Assembly (NCBI GenBank): GCA_023014485.1
Contig: JAJOZX010000936.1
Coordinates: 969,001 to 1,033,000, forward strand
Reading direction: 5' to 3'
From: Bathynomus jamesi
Lineage: Eukaryota; Arthropoda; Malacostraca; Isopoda; Cirolanidae
Length of the DNA stretch: 64,000 nt
Part shown: positions 33,021-44,425 of the stretch, piece after piece
How positions within the stretch are numbered: the first letter of the stretch is position 1
How the letters are laid out: each line of letters starts with the position of its first letter
The notes under the pieces: generated by a model
What the model saw: the letters and a program-made list of their open reading frames with translations, nothing else
Told to the model about the DNA's origin: nothing
The model's database searches: none
Program-made: the position numbers and the translations under genes

Positions 33021-36000
33021 GAGTTTTGTGAGCCACTTGAAACGGTTGCGCGATCAACATGTTGCTCGCGAGCCACAGGCTGGAGATTACTGGATTTACT
33101 GCTATAAACCATTAGGAATACTATTACAGTTGGAGAATGCGAGTATAATGCTCTTCGTCATAAATCAACTTGGCTGGCACAAAGTCCCCCCCCCCCTCGT
33201 TATCTACAGGTTATTTTATCTTTAAAATCTGATGTTGAAATTCTTGTTAAAAAACTAAAAAAAACGATAAAAATTTCTAAATTTTCATTTCGAAAAAAAA
33301 TGCTACTTAAATTGATTGTTTCTTTTTTTTTTTTCTTATATACGCATATTTTGTCCTTTTGAAATGCAGACAACGATTCCTTTCGATTCTATTGAGGGTC
33401 TAGTGTCTCAACAGGAAATAAAATGGAGCTTCGCTGCTGACTCTCTCATTCATTCATTTACAAAGGTAATTATGGTTAATTTGCTGGTTGGATGATTAAT
33501 TGGTTGAGCAGTTGGGTGATTTTGGCTGGATGATCACTTGGTTGAGTAGTTGCGCGGTTGATTGGTTGGCTCTCCATTTTTTTATTATTTTGTTTTACCC
33601 TCTTAGCATCATCCCATTTTCTTGTCTTTTATCTCTGCTCATGAAGACAGTTTACTTTCAAGAGATAAATCAGGAAATATTAATTTGATCTCAATCTGTC
33701 CACTTAGTTTACGCAGTTTAATTCAATCAGAATTCCACCATTTTACGGTGGCACACCTTAGCGAAGCTATATCATTTAAGACATTCGTATAACACCCACA
33801 GTATGTAAAGGAAATTTGTGCTACCTATTTATTCCTTTAATTAATTAGTAACAATTATATTATTTCGATGCTTTTTGTATAGAAGATTAACATTCCTGAA
33901 TTTCATTTCATACCGTACTGCCAACTTCTTGTTAAGTTTACGTATAGTTGTAAAATTTATTACGTTAAGCTGCTGTTTTTAAAATGTATTTATGATACCG
34001 CATCGTTGCTACAAATGTATTTTGTAACTTGTATTAAATACGTAAAATTGAAAGCATCGTGGAACTTGTATCAAAAATTCTTTGCTGATACACGGTACAT
34101 CAAGATTAAAACTATTTTGAATTTAAAATTTCAAAATAATAAGTAAATGTTTTGAAATAAAACCTTCCATTCTCTACTTGTCCCATTGCCGTTCCTCGTC
34201 AGGCTTGATCACAGTTCAGTTCGGTTTCCAGAAAAAATGGAGAGCGTACGCGCGCATGCGTATGAGTCTACGTATGTTAACATTACTTTTAGTCATATTC
34301 GTGATTTGTGTTTACTTTTTCTTAATGTTTCTTAATCTTCCTTAATTTGGATAGGCCAGTCAGTAATTTTAGTAATGGTTTCGCGCAGAGTCAACCCACC
34401 AGTATCAGTTATCTTTTAACATTACACTTCTTTATAATAGTGTTTCTCAAAAATTTTGTTATTTCTACTGAACACATTACAAAATTCACAGTTTGTATAT
34501 GATTTAGTCGAAAAACTAATATGAAAACTGTATAATATGATCTAGTTGAAAAACTCCATTAGCAATAACCTTAAAAAAAAATACACATGATGCATTGGTT
34601 ACTAGTGACGTAAAGCCTGATCTTCACTGTCGTCAACAATTGCCATCTTCGCACTTCGTCAATCTGACGATTATCGTCATGACTTTCAAGTTCAGTTTAA
34701 CTTCAGTGATTGAAATCAGCTTTTTGTTGGCGGGGAGTCTGAAGTAAGTATAACTTTTGGTCACACTGTAACCATCTTCAGGAAACTGTAGAACAAACAG
34801 CAACAGCCAACAGAACAAAAATGCCACAGATTCTTGTTTCGTGAGGAATGTTCTATACAGATGATAGAAAATCAAACGCACTTTCGGTAGACTTCCAGTT
34901 ATTCTAGGGGGTTGGCAATCCCCGGCTCAAACTGTAAACTGAATTACATTTCACACACGTAAAATTAAAGTCAGTTTATAGATAATTCGAAAATTATTGG
35001 TTGATAAGACTCTACAATAGGCTTCGCTTAGGTCAACTGCAATCTCAGATAGGCGTATCTTATGAAAACCCATTTTTATCACGTAAAGAAAGAGAAAAAT
35101 ACAAAATATCAATTAATTCCTCACTTTTCCTAAGCTAAAAAATCGAGAACGCTACTGTAGTACAGTTCTATGAAATTTTTAAAACTTGTGATAATTCTCT
35201 ATTAGAAATATTTGCTGGGAATTGAGCCCGCTAGCACAATATGGCAAGCAAAACCTAGAATATTAGGGTTTGTTCGGGTATACCTACTCCCGTGGGAGGT
35301 TTCAAAACCGCTACAACTTTCGTGTATTTACGAAGTAAAATACTATATAGCAAACAGTAATTTTCCAGTCTATTCAGAATTGATAACTGGTACGGACGGC
35401 AGTCACAACTCACAAGAGGTGCTGAGGAATAAAAACCATTAAACAATTACCATAAATTTCTGATAATTTTCTCCTAAAAAATATTTGCGAAGTTAGTTTA
35501 TTCAAATTAATAATAGTATTCGTCATAAAGAACGTGTTATTTAACAAAATTTAAACAAGGTTATCATGAATCATAAATTTTCAGCCTAAAAAATGGTTCG
35601 AGGGGGGGGTGGGGGGAAATGAACCGAAGTTCCAACAGCAATGAGATGATACGTCAAACTCAGATGATGTGAATTACCTTTGCGTAACAAGCAATATTTA
35701 AAAAATTTATTCCCCTCTCTTATTAATGTGTGCGGTTGCTGCACTATTTTCAGGCTTCCTATGAGGAAAAGCAGAACAATACCGTTGCTGCGGTTTGCGA
35801 ACGCGCCAGTGCATTGGTTAGTCACCCATCTCAAGTGGTTCCTAACATCGTCGAGAAAGGAGTTGCAGGTAGGATCCTCACTCCCTTTACTGAATCTGTA
35901 TATACACTATATTATATATATATATATCCCCGCAAGTGGGTTCTAAGCTCGTGCTCTTGAGTGCTCTTTGTGCTCGTTTGTACGTGCTTGTTCCTGGAGG

Positions 36001-36199
36001 TTTCACGTGCGCCCTCCCGGCCCTAGCACCCAAGGATGATGGGGCTCGACCCTGCAGTCCTTGTTATTCTTGGTCTTTTCCCACTTCGACTGTCCCCTCC
36101 ACCCTTTCTTTTTCCTTTGTCTTTCCTCTCACTTTTTCTTTGTTTTTCCGCCGAGATATGCCCTTTTAAATAGAGGCGAATCGGTTCTTCCCGAACTTA

Positions 36200-36255
<56 letters not shown>

Positions 36256-38999
36256 ACCTGACCCGTTTGGATTTTTATCTATGGGGGTATGCTAAAACAC
36301 TTCTGAATTGTGACAAGCCCAGAAGTCTGGCAGAACTCCATCAAAGAAACAAAGGTCAATGGAGCCATCTCACAAGAGCATCTTGCTAATGCTGTAATAC
36401 AGCGATTCCCAACCTGTGGTACGCGTACCACCGATGGTACTCGGAACTCTTTTGGGTGGTACGCAAGAGGTTATAAATACGCAGATTGGTAATTTATAAT
36501 TACTTTTGTGATAATGTCCTCAAAAGTAATATTGGTTGCGGATGAATAACCGACAACTTTTCAGACTGCGGATTTGCATGAAATCCAGTTCCTCCTGCAG
36601 GTATATTTCAAATTATTTAACAGTAACGTGTAAGGCCAAAATGAAGCTTTTGATTCAATACGAATGTCGATAAATATCATGAGAATAAGTATAAGATTTT
36701 AGATAAGGCAGAAAATTCAAGATTTAACACCACAGTCTCCTTCCTATACGGTTTTAGTTAGGTGGTACCACCTTCCTTCTTTAATGGTGGTACTTATTAA
36801 AGCATGGTGACAAAAGGTGGTACGCCGACCTGAAAAGGTTGGGAACCCCTGCCTAATGGAGTTCGAGCTCGAATATAGTGTAGCTACAGAGAATGGTCAT
36901 CTTGTGAAAATGTTCTAAACCTGGACAGTTTGGAAACGTAAACAACCGTATATATTTCATACATATTGACTAATAAGAAAAATGACCAATATTTTGCGCC
37001 ATTATTTCTTGGACACCCTGTATGTTCAACAGAAAGCGTTAATGTGATCCTAAGATATTTGAAAAGATTTATTTTTATGTTATTTAATCATCTTCAGCTT
37101 GTTTAGATTTTAAATAAAAATACTTTTGACCAAAATTTAAAACAAAAACAAAAAAAATGGAGTCGGTGATTTTTTTTTTTAGCAAAAACGTGTTTTTTTA
37201 ACGCCCCCCCACACGCAAAAAAAACACGTTACATCACTGTATAATTTACGCACATGTAAATGTACACACATGTACACTACCAACTACATTGCATTGCTGC
37301 ACATTCCAAAGTTATGTAAAGATCAGAAATCATTTTTAACGCAGAGAAACCCCCTTTTGGAGGACCCACTAGTACTGCCGCATGCGATCGATGTGGGCCT
37401 GTAGCAAAGCCGAAAGCATTAGTTTAAAGCGTTCTCACCTTCTATGGAGCGTGGAGACGACTTGCCTGTTCTATAAAAGCCCCAAACAGATTATAATGAT
37501 GTGTGGAACGCCACATTTTACTGCTCCCCTTCCTCTTATGCGCAAATTTAAACGCTTAAACTTGTGTTCTCAAACGACACTTCTGCAGGTTAACTTCTGC
37601 AGGTTAAATTGAAATAAAAAGATTTAACCATTCTTATATATTTCACAGATACTAAATCATTTTTCACAAGTTAATTCATTCCTTCCATAATTCTTAAACT
37701 GTAAATAAGCGAGTTTTTCCTATACTCGCCTTTCACTAACTTAAGTTACACGGTCACCTGAACGCAGCCACATTAAACCAAATCTATCTGACACTGAAAT
37801 CTACAAACAACGTATGTCTTAATTCCATTACGAGTATCACGACCAATTCGTGATTGGGAGAAATTTCTATGACGTTATGTATAAGTGAGCTTATGGGTAT
37901 GGGTGGATCTATTATATCTATCAAGAACAAAGATAGTCCGGAGAGTTCGCTTTTACATGGAAAAAAAGATCCAACTGACCATTGGCAAAAATACCATCTT
38001 AAGTCAATTTGTAGGTAAAATCTTTTCATCAGATTACTGACATTCCGTTTTAGTATTGTACTTTGATATCCATAATATGGTATTTTAAAATGTAATATAA
38101 ATTTGGGCACGGTACTTGACTCTACGTGACCTATGTGACTCCACTTGACTCTACGTGACTCTATGTGATTCCATTTTACTCTGTGACTATGTGACTCTCT
38201 TTTACTCTATATGACTCTGTTTGACTCTATGTAACTCTATGTGACTTTATATATTGACTGTATGTCTCAGTATATGCAACATCCTTTTTCGCAGGAATTT
38301 TTCTTCGTTACAATAACAAGTACCGGATTGAAAATGACTTTACAAAGGTAAGTTGAGAGTTAATTTTGGCATTTACGCGATAAATTTTATAGAAACGTTT
38401 GTTTGAATGAATATTAAAGCATTGAGTAAAACAATGATAAAAGGTGAGTAAAACAGTTACAAAAAGTAAGTAAAGCAGCGATGAAAAGTGAAGCAGTAGT
38501 GAAAAATAAACAAAAGTTATGAAAAGTGAGTAAAACAGCGATAAAAAAGTGAGTAAAACAGCGATAAAAAAGTTAGTAAAACAGCGATAAAAAGTGAGTA
38601 AAACAGCGATAAAAAAGTGAGTAAAACAGCGATAAAAAAAAGTCAGCGATAAAAAAGTGAGTAAAACAGCGATTAAAAAAGTGAGTAAAACAGTGATGAA
38701 AATTAAGTTAAATGGCGATAAACTAATTACCATTTTAAAGTTAATAACATTTAACATTTATAGTATTAAATTAAATAAAGTTCTTTAAATAATATAACTG
38801 AAATCTGAGCGTGCAAAAAAATACCATATTTTGAAAACCTTTGTTTTCTTACTCAAAATGTGTCTAATTTGTGTAGAGTGGAGAGTGTCGCATGGCTTTA
38901 TCAAAAGGCGGATTTTTCTTCGTTCCACTGGCATCGGTTTTCCAGAAGAAGTCTCCTTTGCTTCCCTTGTACAATGACTTGTAAGGATCAGTATATATA

Positions 39000-39045
<46 letters not shown>

Positions 39046-42000
39046 TTAGTTTGTTTTTATGACTACTCAAAAAAAATTCTGTTTAGGACAAATCAAATTG
39101 GTAAACGGCATGACTAAGCTAACTTAAAACGCACACATAACTGCAATTATGGTTCGATTTTCCATGAGAAATATAATTACATTTTTTCATTACGATAAAA
39201 AAAAAAAACATCGATATTGAATCGACATCAAAGATTTTTTTTTTTTAACATTTAATGATTTTTCTTCTTCAAAAGATTCGTTGTTGTTTATTTCATTTCA
39301 TTTTTTTTACCGCTTCATTTGAGAAAAATTTTCTCCTGATGACAGGATTGTCCGTCTGATGGAATCAGGAATCCTTTCAAAGTTTTTCAACGACCCTTTT
39401 AAAAAAGGTATGACGTCACAGATAGTGAGTTAAAATAAAACCATTTGATGCTATCAACACAGAGTATTTAATATATATATAACCAGAGAGTTCACTCCAT
39501 CGTCTACTATAATTACCAAGTCACCTCATCTCATTCATGAGTTGTATTAAAATGAAAATACCATAACTTACTATAACATACAACTACTTTTAAAGTTAAC
39601 GATTACCATATTTTAACCAACATTTTATCTCTCGGAAAGTAGTGACAAGTTATATTGTCTTGTTTCCTCTAATCTGTATGTTATTACAACTGTGAGAAGC
39701 ACAATATGTAACAAATCATGTCCCTAACCAGAAATTACCAGCCATTCCGGATTCATGTGCACCACATTGACTTCATATAAATGCTGTGTGAGTGAAACTG
39801 AGAGACTCACGAATGAGATTTATAATTTGCAATGTCCACGTGGGAGGGAGGGCGCTGCAAGTCAGTTTTAGTATGAATGTTTATGAATGAAGTAAGGCTT
39901 TGTAAGGAGACTTGATAATTATATTAAACTGTGGTTCACCCTTCAAAAATTAAGTCACTGAATTTTCTCACTTCTGGCAACGATCGTGCGAGATTACTAA
40001 CGTAGCGGATGCAAAGCATTATAATTTTGGCTCTACATAGATGTCAACGTCTATCTTGTTTGCAAATAAATGATTGCTAATAGTGCGAAGAAGACTGATT
40101 CTTGCGGTTATTGCTATAAAGCTGAAATCACGATGGGCGCGAACGAAATTATACTAACCTCGCCCCTTAAAGACACTAACAGCAACGATTCAAAGGCGCA
40201 GAATTGAGCCGTAGTAGTAAACATGCTTGTTGTATATTAACGGACCTATGCTGTCATTCACCATCGTAGTTAACGTTTGCTGTCACTGACTGGCTCTAAT
40301 AACGTATTATATATATATTAAGTTACGAAGCTCACGTAAATTACGTGTTATAAGATAAAGAAAATTTCCTAGTAGATTGACTAGTTGAGGAATGACGTTT
40401 TTTTTATTCAGGTACTCATTGCTTCGCCTCACCTGGATCAGAAAGAGAGAACAAACTGAGACCACTTTCCATTAAGGACTTTCAAGGAGTATTTGCCTTA
40501 TACACGTTTGGTAATATACTTGTATATGAGTAATATTAAGTAGATCGAATGGAATTCTAATTAGTTCCATTCGATTTAATTCCAGTTTGGCTTTATCTCA
40601 GTTCAACTTTATTTTGAGTGCGTTCGATTTAAATCCAGTCTGACCGATTCGGCCTTACTCTGTTCTAGTCTGCTACCCAATCTAACCTTCTAAATTAGTA
40701 TTACCTATCCCAACCTAATCTAACCTAACTGAATCCAGCTTAACCTAAGTATCAAATAGTATAGTCTAACGGACACTTAGTGATTCGATCCATTCCAGCG
40801 TGAGTGCATTCGGACGTAATTTCGGTTTATTTGATCTACTTCCGTTAGGTCTGAAGTATTCCCAATTTGCTCAACTCGACTTATTTAATTTTTATCTTAT
40901 TTTAGTTCTCTTTATGAGATTTTATTTTATTTCATATATATATAGATAGCAGTGTTGCGACTTTATTAGTTACAAATAACTAGTTACTCAGTAATAATTG
41001 CTTTTTTGAGTAACTCTAACGGTAACTAGTTACATTTTCCGGCCGAGTAATTGTAATTGTAACTAGTTACAAAAAATCATTAATATTTGTTACTTTTTCC
41101 AGTTACTTTTTTCTGTGAGGGCAAAAAATTAGTAGCTACTTTTTTTCATAAGCCTTGCTTGATGTACAGGGTAGCCACAAAGTCTGCCTGAAAAACAAGG
41201 CCAACATAGCAGTGGTGGGCAAAAAGTAATCGATTACAAATAAAAATTACTGATGTCTGAAAGGTAACTAAAAAGTAACTTTATACTTTGTTACTTTTCA
41301 GACCAGTAATTTTTATTTGTAATCGATTACTTTTTGTCCACCACAGATATGCTATAATTTCAGTGCAAAGGGACTTTGTGGCCACTCTGTACATATTGTA
41401 TTGTGCACAATGCGAATTTATTGACAACATATATCTGATGCTAATATGATAAAATCTTATTTATTCGTTAAATGGCAATCAGTTTGAAACAAATTAATCT
41501 TGGCAAGTATCACTTATGAGGGAAAGTACTTTTATCAGGATCAGATGCTCGCTAAAACCAAGAAAAATGTTGAAAGTAACTTTTGAAGTAACTAGTAAAT
41601 TTTTTGGAACAGCAACTAGTAACTAGTTACTTTTTTAAACAGCAACTAGTAACTATAACTAGTTACTTTTTTAAACAGCAACTAGTTACTTTTTAAACAG
41701 CAACTAGTAACTATAACTAGTTACTTTTTAAACAGCAACTAGTAACTATAACTAGTTACTTATTTGGGGCAGTAACTAGTAACTAATTAGTTAAAAAAAA
41801 GTAACTGTCACAGCACTGATGGATAAGTATATACTGTAGATAGACAGATACGCTTCTACGCATTAAAAAATATACTTTTGCCTCTCACAGTGGCGTAATC
41901 AGAGGATTTAAAGTGAACCTTGTATCGGCGTCATAATAAAATTGCCAAAGAATTATCTATAGTTTAGCTCTCCTTTTCTAGAATTTACCCTTATAATAAG

Positions 42001-42386
42001 TATAATATGTCCAAAGTCGTCAGCTGTCTTCCTTTAGCTCAAGAACATTTCTTCCTTCTTCAGTATAATTAAGGTGGGGTTTTTGTTTTTAATATTATGA
42101 ACCGAGAGGATTTGAACGCTCTTCCCTTCACCTTGTGACATCCAATTAACTTTCATATGAATTACTATGGAATTTTAGCACGCTAATTCGATAATAGAGC
42201 AAGCTATTGAAAATCAAGTTTGTCTCTGAGGAAAGTTATTAGTAGGGTTCAGATCGCAAGCGTATATATTATAATATATTATTAATAATTATTTTTATTT
42301 CAGGGATAGTTCTATCCGCCATTGCTTTCGTCCTGGAAAAGGCTGTACGTAAACGTTGCTGCCAAAGGATAAGCTGGACTGCGTAA
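27836..42386 (+). CDS. Ionotropic receptor (IR, iGluR superfamily), 13 exons, 5' incomplete
   Basis: Exons: 27836-27921, 28319-28379, 29096-29254, 29714-29793, 32034-32116, 32394-32515, 33370-33465, 35754-35868, 38295-38347, 38877-38980, 39346-39407, 40412-40510, 42304-42386 (stop TAA 42384-42386). Every intron is GT-AG and every junction phase agrees. About 400 residues are encoded. Order: S1 lobe (LPPLLTKGTAYSGVLMKILE; EADLSLGPLGYSNERMAKVD), TM1 (VWAMIIMSMVVTTLF), an acidic linker and pore (FLFSYTVFLNQG), TM3 (WIVFTIVVGISYKSNLKALL), S2 lobe (IPFDSIEGLV; KKSPLLPLYNDLIVRLMESG) and TM4 (FGIVLSAIAFVLEKAV). IRs are ligand-gated cation channels in sensory membranes. The glutamate-binding Arg of S1 is kept (NERMAKVDF), but the S1 Thr is Gly and the S2 Glu aligns with Arg, so glutamate is unlikely to be the ligand. 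The signal-peptide exon was not found. AATAAA lies at 42538-42543. Confidence 0.93.
28319..29254 (+). other. IR exons 2-3: S1 ligand-binding lobe
   Basis: Exon 2 (28319-28379) reads HEWVPSRPSSKTMIDLVFRK after completing a split codon. Exon 3 (29096-29254) begins EADLSLGPLGYSNERMAKVD and ends MEADILGFVKPFSYT. This block corresponds to the ADL..GP...T..R...VDF signature of iGluRs. The retained Arg is in NER. Confidence 0.92.
30138..30213 (-). repeat. tRNA-like block 1 of the array
   Basis: On the - strand: A box TGGTGTAATGG, a 5-bp anticodon-type stem (TCTGA with TCGGA) and B box GGTTCGATTCC. The loop CCGGCAA has C where U33 is required, and the 5' GGCCCGT and 3' GTGGTTA ends cannot pair. It is tRNA-derived rather than a working tRNA. 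Confidence 0.7.
30404..30450 (-). repeat. Truncated tRNA-like block at the centre of the inverted array
   Basis: Only the 3' half (anticodon arm remainder, T arm, 3' end) is kept; it forms the spacer of the palindrome. Confidence 0.75.
30641..30717 (+). repeat. tRNA-like block 2 of the array
   Basis: Same structure as block 1 on the + strand with TCCCGGGTTCGATTCCCGG as T arm. The 3' side lacks one G relative to the next copy. Confidence 0.7.
30906..30982 (+). repeat. tRNA-like block 3 of the array
   Basis: Lies 265 bp downstream of block 2 and is nearly identical. A and B boxes are intact. Confidence 0.7.
31082..31130. repeat. (TA)n microsatellite
   Basis: TA run at the right border of the tRNA-like array. 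Confidence 0.95.
31135..32033. other. Remainder of IR intron 4
   Basis: No clear element. GGGGGAAAGTGGGGCATTTG near 31300 hints at a decayed hAT-type MITE. The open frame at 31546-31887 (-) has no domain. Confidence 0.4.
32394..33465 (+). other. IR exons 6-7: TM3 and start of S2 lobe
   Basis: Exon 6 (32394-32515) carries SSRMFAVTWIVFTIVVGISY and SNLKALLIIPK, the counterpart of the SYTANLAAFLT channel helix. Exon 7 (33370-33465) carries TTIPFDSIEGLVSQQEIKWS, the usual start of S2. Confidence 0.93.
32714..33101. mobile_element. hAT-type MITE in IR intron 6
   Basis: Left end CAGTGGCCCCCAACCTTTTT; right end reads inverted CAGTAAATCCAGTAATCTCC. Flanking 8-mers CTATAGAC and CTATAAAC differ by one base, a hAT-type target duplication. 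Contains GAGTCA(C/T) words and a (TTA)n run near 32975-33020. No ORF. Confidence 0.65.
33466..35753. other. IR intron 7
   Basis: AT-rich. A hAT-like AGTGTTTCTCAAAAATTTTG near 34438 may mark a decayed element. No gene or complete repeat is supported. Confidence 0.45.
35930..36252 (+). mobile_element. Short LINE 3' end followed by (TA)n, in IR intron 8
   Basis: A comparatively GC-rich block with CCGCCGAGATATGCCC near 36150 resembles the 3' end of the I/jockey-type LINE at 59.9 kb (CCGAGATATGTACCG on its sense strand). It runs into (TA)n at 36203-36252, fitting a severely 5'-truncated insertion. The ORF here has no domain. Confidence 0.5.
36253..37021 (+). pseudogene. Mariner-type transposase C-terminal remnant split by a hAT MITE
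   Basis: Directly after the (TA)n tract the + strand reads LDFYLWGYAKTLLNCDKPRS, the third-Asp block of a mariner-type enzyme with the LWGY word of the DD41D elements in this window. After the MITE at 36400-36851 it resumes MEFELEYSVATENGHLVKMF and a stop. A terminal repeat GGACACCCTGTA ends near 37021. Confidence 0.75.
36400..36851. mobile_element. hAT-type MITE inside the mariner remnant
   Basis: Ends CAGCGATTCCCAACCTGTGG and (inverted) CAGGGGTTCCCAACC match over about 13 bases. Several TGGTACG words occur at both ends. No clear 8-bp target duplication could be read. Confidence 0.65.
37022..38294. other. Remainder of IR intron 8
   Basis: No gene. From 38118 to 38270 variants of GACTCTATGT are repeated about a dozen times, a degenerate minisatellite just before exon 9. 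Confidence 0.55.
38118..38270. repeat. Degenerate GACTCTATGT minisatellite
   Basis: Approximate 10-14-bp units ending TGACT, in IR intron 8, ending about 25 bp before the exon 9 acceptor. Confidence 0.8.
38430..38705. repeat. Minisatellite with 22-24-bp unit in IR intron 9
   Basis: Units close to GTGAGTAAAACAGCGATAAA with variable A-run length, about eleven copies. Long open frames through this stretch are a by-product of the repeat. Confidence 0.88.
38877..40510 (+). other. IR exons 10-12: S2 lobe and pre-TM4 segment
   Basis: Exon 10 (38877-38980) SGECRMALSKGGFFFVPLAS and KKSPLLPLYND; exon 11 (39346-39407) IVRLMESGILSKFFNDPFKK; exon 12 (40412-40510) LRPLSIKDFQGVFALYTF. These match the LP..S.....I...L.E.G.....W and L...D..G.F....G elements of iGluR S2. 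Exon 12 joins exon 13, which holds TM4. Confidence 0.92.
38992..39040. repeat. (TA)n microsatellite just after an IR exon
   Basis: Begins 12 bases after the end of IR exon 10 (38980). Confidence 0.95.
41167..41389. mobile_element. Mariner-type MITE (TACAGGGTG-like), nested
   Basis: CAGGGTAGCCACAAAGTC and the inverted ...GGGACTTTGTGGCCACTCTG, flanked by TA, enclose the inner palindrome at 41208-41346. Confidence 0.75.
41208..41346. mobile_element. Innermost palindromic MITE
   Basis: GTGGTGGGCAAAAAGTAATC and its mirror ending GATTACTTTTTGTCCACCAC form near-perfect arms of over 40 bp, with further inner pairing around AAAGGTAACTAAAAAGTAAC. Confidence 0.8.
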
Positions 42387-42537
42387 CGAGGATTTTCAAG
42401 GATGACAAAACGCTACAAAAATGATAACTGGAAAAAAAATGCCACATTAGATTTTGAACACTAAAACTCCACATTGCAATACCTCTGTTTGCTAAATGTA
42501 TTCAACTGCTCCCTCACATTTCTCTTGAAAGTTGAAA

Positions 42538-42543
42538 AATAAA
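42538..42543 (+). promoter_or_regulatory. Probable polyadenylation signal of the IR gene
   Basis: AATAAA, 152 bases after the stop codon, in AT-rich 3' sequence followed by a TG-rich stretch (TTTTTTGTTCTCGTG) near 42577. Confidence 0.55.
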
Positions 42544-42559
42544 TTTCTGAATGACATTT

Positions 42560-43400
42560 CATCAGTTTCAATATATTTTTTGTTCTCGTGTTTTGCTTTT
42601 TCTTTGAGCGGTTTTTATTGGACAGTAAAATTCATATCAAACTTTCGCTTCTTTCTTCACCTTTGATGTTTAAAGAGAAAAACTAAATAAGAAAAATAAA
42701 TACTTTTGAATGAAGAAACAAACTTAAAAGTTTAAAATTTCAAATTTCGTTTCAGGAAAAAGAGAGAGAAACTGAATACAATCTTGTTCTCTCTCGGGTT
42801 ATATGGTTTCTGGAAAATCAGGTTAGGTAACTCGTGAACTTGTATTTCGGTTGTGATGACCGCCAGATCCTTAATTTTCAGCAATAAAGAGCGAGACAAA
42901 TTGGTTTTAAGTTTCATATTGCCAGACGCGAATCGCGTCACCGTCGCTGCAGTGTGCGGGGCTTTCATTCTGGCAATGTAAAGTCACACGCGCCTCGAGT
43001 GGTCACGATCCAAGTCGTGGGTCGTGAGTCGCGAGACGATCCTGCGTGCGACAGGCCCAATTAGTCTTAATTTCGACAAATATTTGTTTTTCCAAAATTT
43101 CCCGAGGCCTATAAGAATAGTGCGTAGCAAAGCGAAGTCACTCTTACGTGTAATATACGTAGGAGTTAACTGGATTGAAACGAAGAATAACTATTATAAA
43201 CATCCCATTTATGAATCATTATTGAATCACATCTAACAATGTTCTGAATCGGGTTCGGAAAATGCAACTTTTGCCGCAAAATTAGGAAGATTTTGATCAC
43301 ACAAAAAAACAGCTTAAAATATTGACAAAAGTTTCGTAAGAAATCATTCTTTTCACATAAGCAAAACATTCTATCTCAAACTTATTTCTTTAATAAAAAT
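42560..43400. other. Intergenic stretch between the two convergent genes
   Basis: No exon is recognised. A GC-richer block near 42925-43060 shows no domain. Confidence 0.5.
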
Positions 43401-43404
43401 TATT

Positions 43405-43525
43405 TAAGAGGGACAGAAACTGGCACCGCGCTCAAGCCAGTTAATGCGGCCCATTTCTCTAATTCTTTTATTAATATTACTAACGTCATCGGAGTTCGAA
43501 CCCTTGACCTTAGTGTTTTCACTTC
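43405..43525 (-). repeat. tRNA-derived SINE family B, copy on the - strand
   Basis: On the - strand AAGGTCAAGGGTTCGAACTC is a B box; downstream GAAATGGGCCGCATTAACTG and CAGTTTCTGTCCCTCTT match the copy at 45985-46172. Confidence 0.7.
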
Positions 43526-43599
43526 ACTTATAGGAAAATGATGGCTTTTATTTCTTTAACTTTAAGGAATACTAAAGATTTTATTCCTTATATAAGATA

Positions 43600-43702
43600 C
43601 AGGGTGTTCAAAAAGAAACGCAACCCGAAACAGAAAGAAAAGGGTTTGGTTACAGTGATACATGCATTCTCCAATGGGTTGCGTTTCTTTCTGAACACCC
43701 TG
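43600..43702. mobile_element. Short palindromic MITE (TACAGGGTG family), copy c
   Basis: CAGGGTGTTCAAAAAGAAAC and the inverted GTTTCTTTCTGAACACCCTG, flanked by TA. Confidence 0.82.
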
Positions 43703-44079
43703 TACTTCATTTACAGCTTAAGAAAACTAACTACTTATACCTTGATAGCGCCAAATCGTACAACAGTGAACTATTCAATACCAAATGCGATACTTACAGT
43801 ATCTTACACTTTTTATAATACCAACCTTCCTCGTCAAGGCAGTGATTGGACGAACATTTTCCAGACTGTTGGTTAGGAAGGTGTGACCAACTAAATTGGG
43901 TACAGTAAAAGGTAGAGTCCATGCAGAGAATCCGCCAAACATTCTAAAACTCAAAGAAATCTCAACCACGGTCATACGAATGGAATCAACCAGAACTTAG
44001 AGCAAAATGTTGTCTCTCTTCGTGAAAACTCGTTCGCAGGAGTGTCGATATAAAATTGGTACGCAATTTGTGTTTATAT

Positions 44080-44081
<2 letters not shown>

Positions 44082-44175
<94 letters not shown>
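44082..44175. repeat. (TA)n tract with AATA interruptions
   Basis: About 95 bases of TA units, downstream of the carboxypeptidase gene. Confidence 0.95.
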
Positions 44176-44425
44176 CACACCAAGTTCGTATGTTCCTCAG
44201 TTTATGACAAATAAATATTTGAGTTTGTTAGTCACCTAAAGATAAAAACAGCCTGTGTATCTTCACCTCGTAATATCCGAGAACTTTTAGTCATTTTCAA
44301 TCATATAAAAATGGTAATAAACAGAACACAAAAATAATAAACTGAATTACAGTATTCATACCTTAAGGATAATAATACAACAGATGAATATGGCAATGAA
44401 ATTATACGAAAGAATTTTTTAGGAA

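Larger units (their letters stand above)
40950..41818. mobile_element. hAT-type MITE rich in AACTAGTTAC repeats, carrying nested MITEs
   Basis: Left end CAGTGTTGCGAC; right end, inverted, CAGTGCTGTGACAGTTAC. Flanking 8-mers ATAGATAG and ATGGATAA are similar. The right half has about four repeats of TAGTTACTTTTTAAACAGCA with TAACTATAAC. A mariner-type MITE (41167-41389) interrupts it, and that MITE is itself interrupted. It lies in IR intron 12. Confidence 0.75.

Noticed and set aside
38308..38757. 149-codon open frame on the - strand rich in Phe and Leu
   Set aside because: It is the reverse reading of the 22-24-bp minisatellite.
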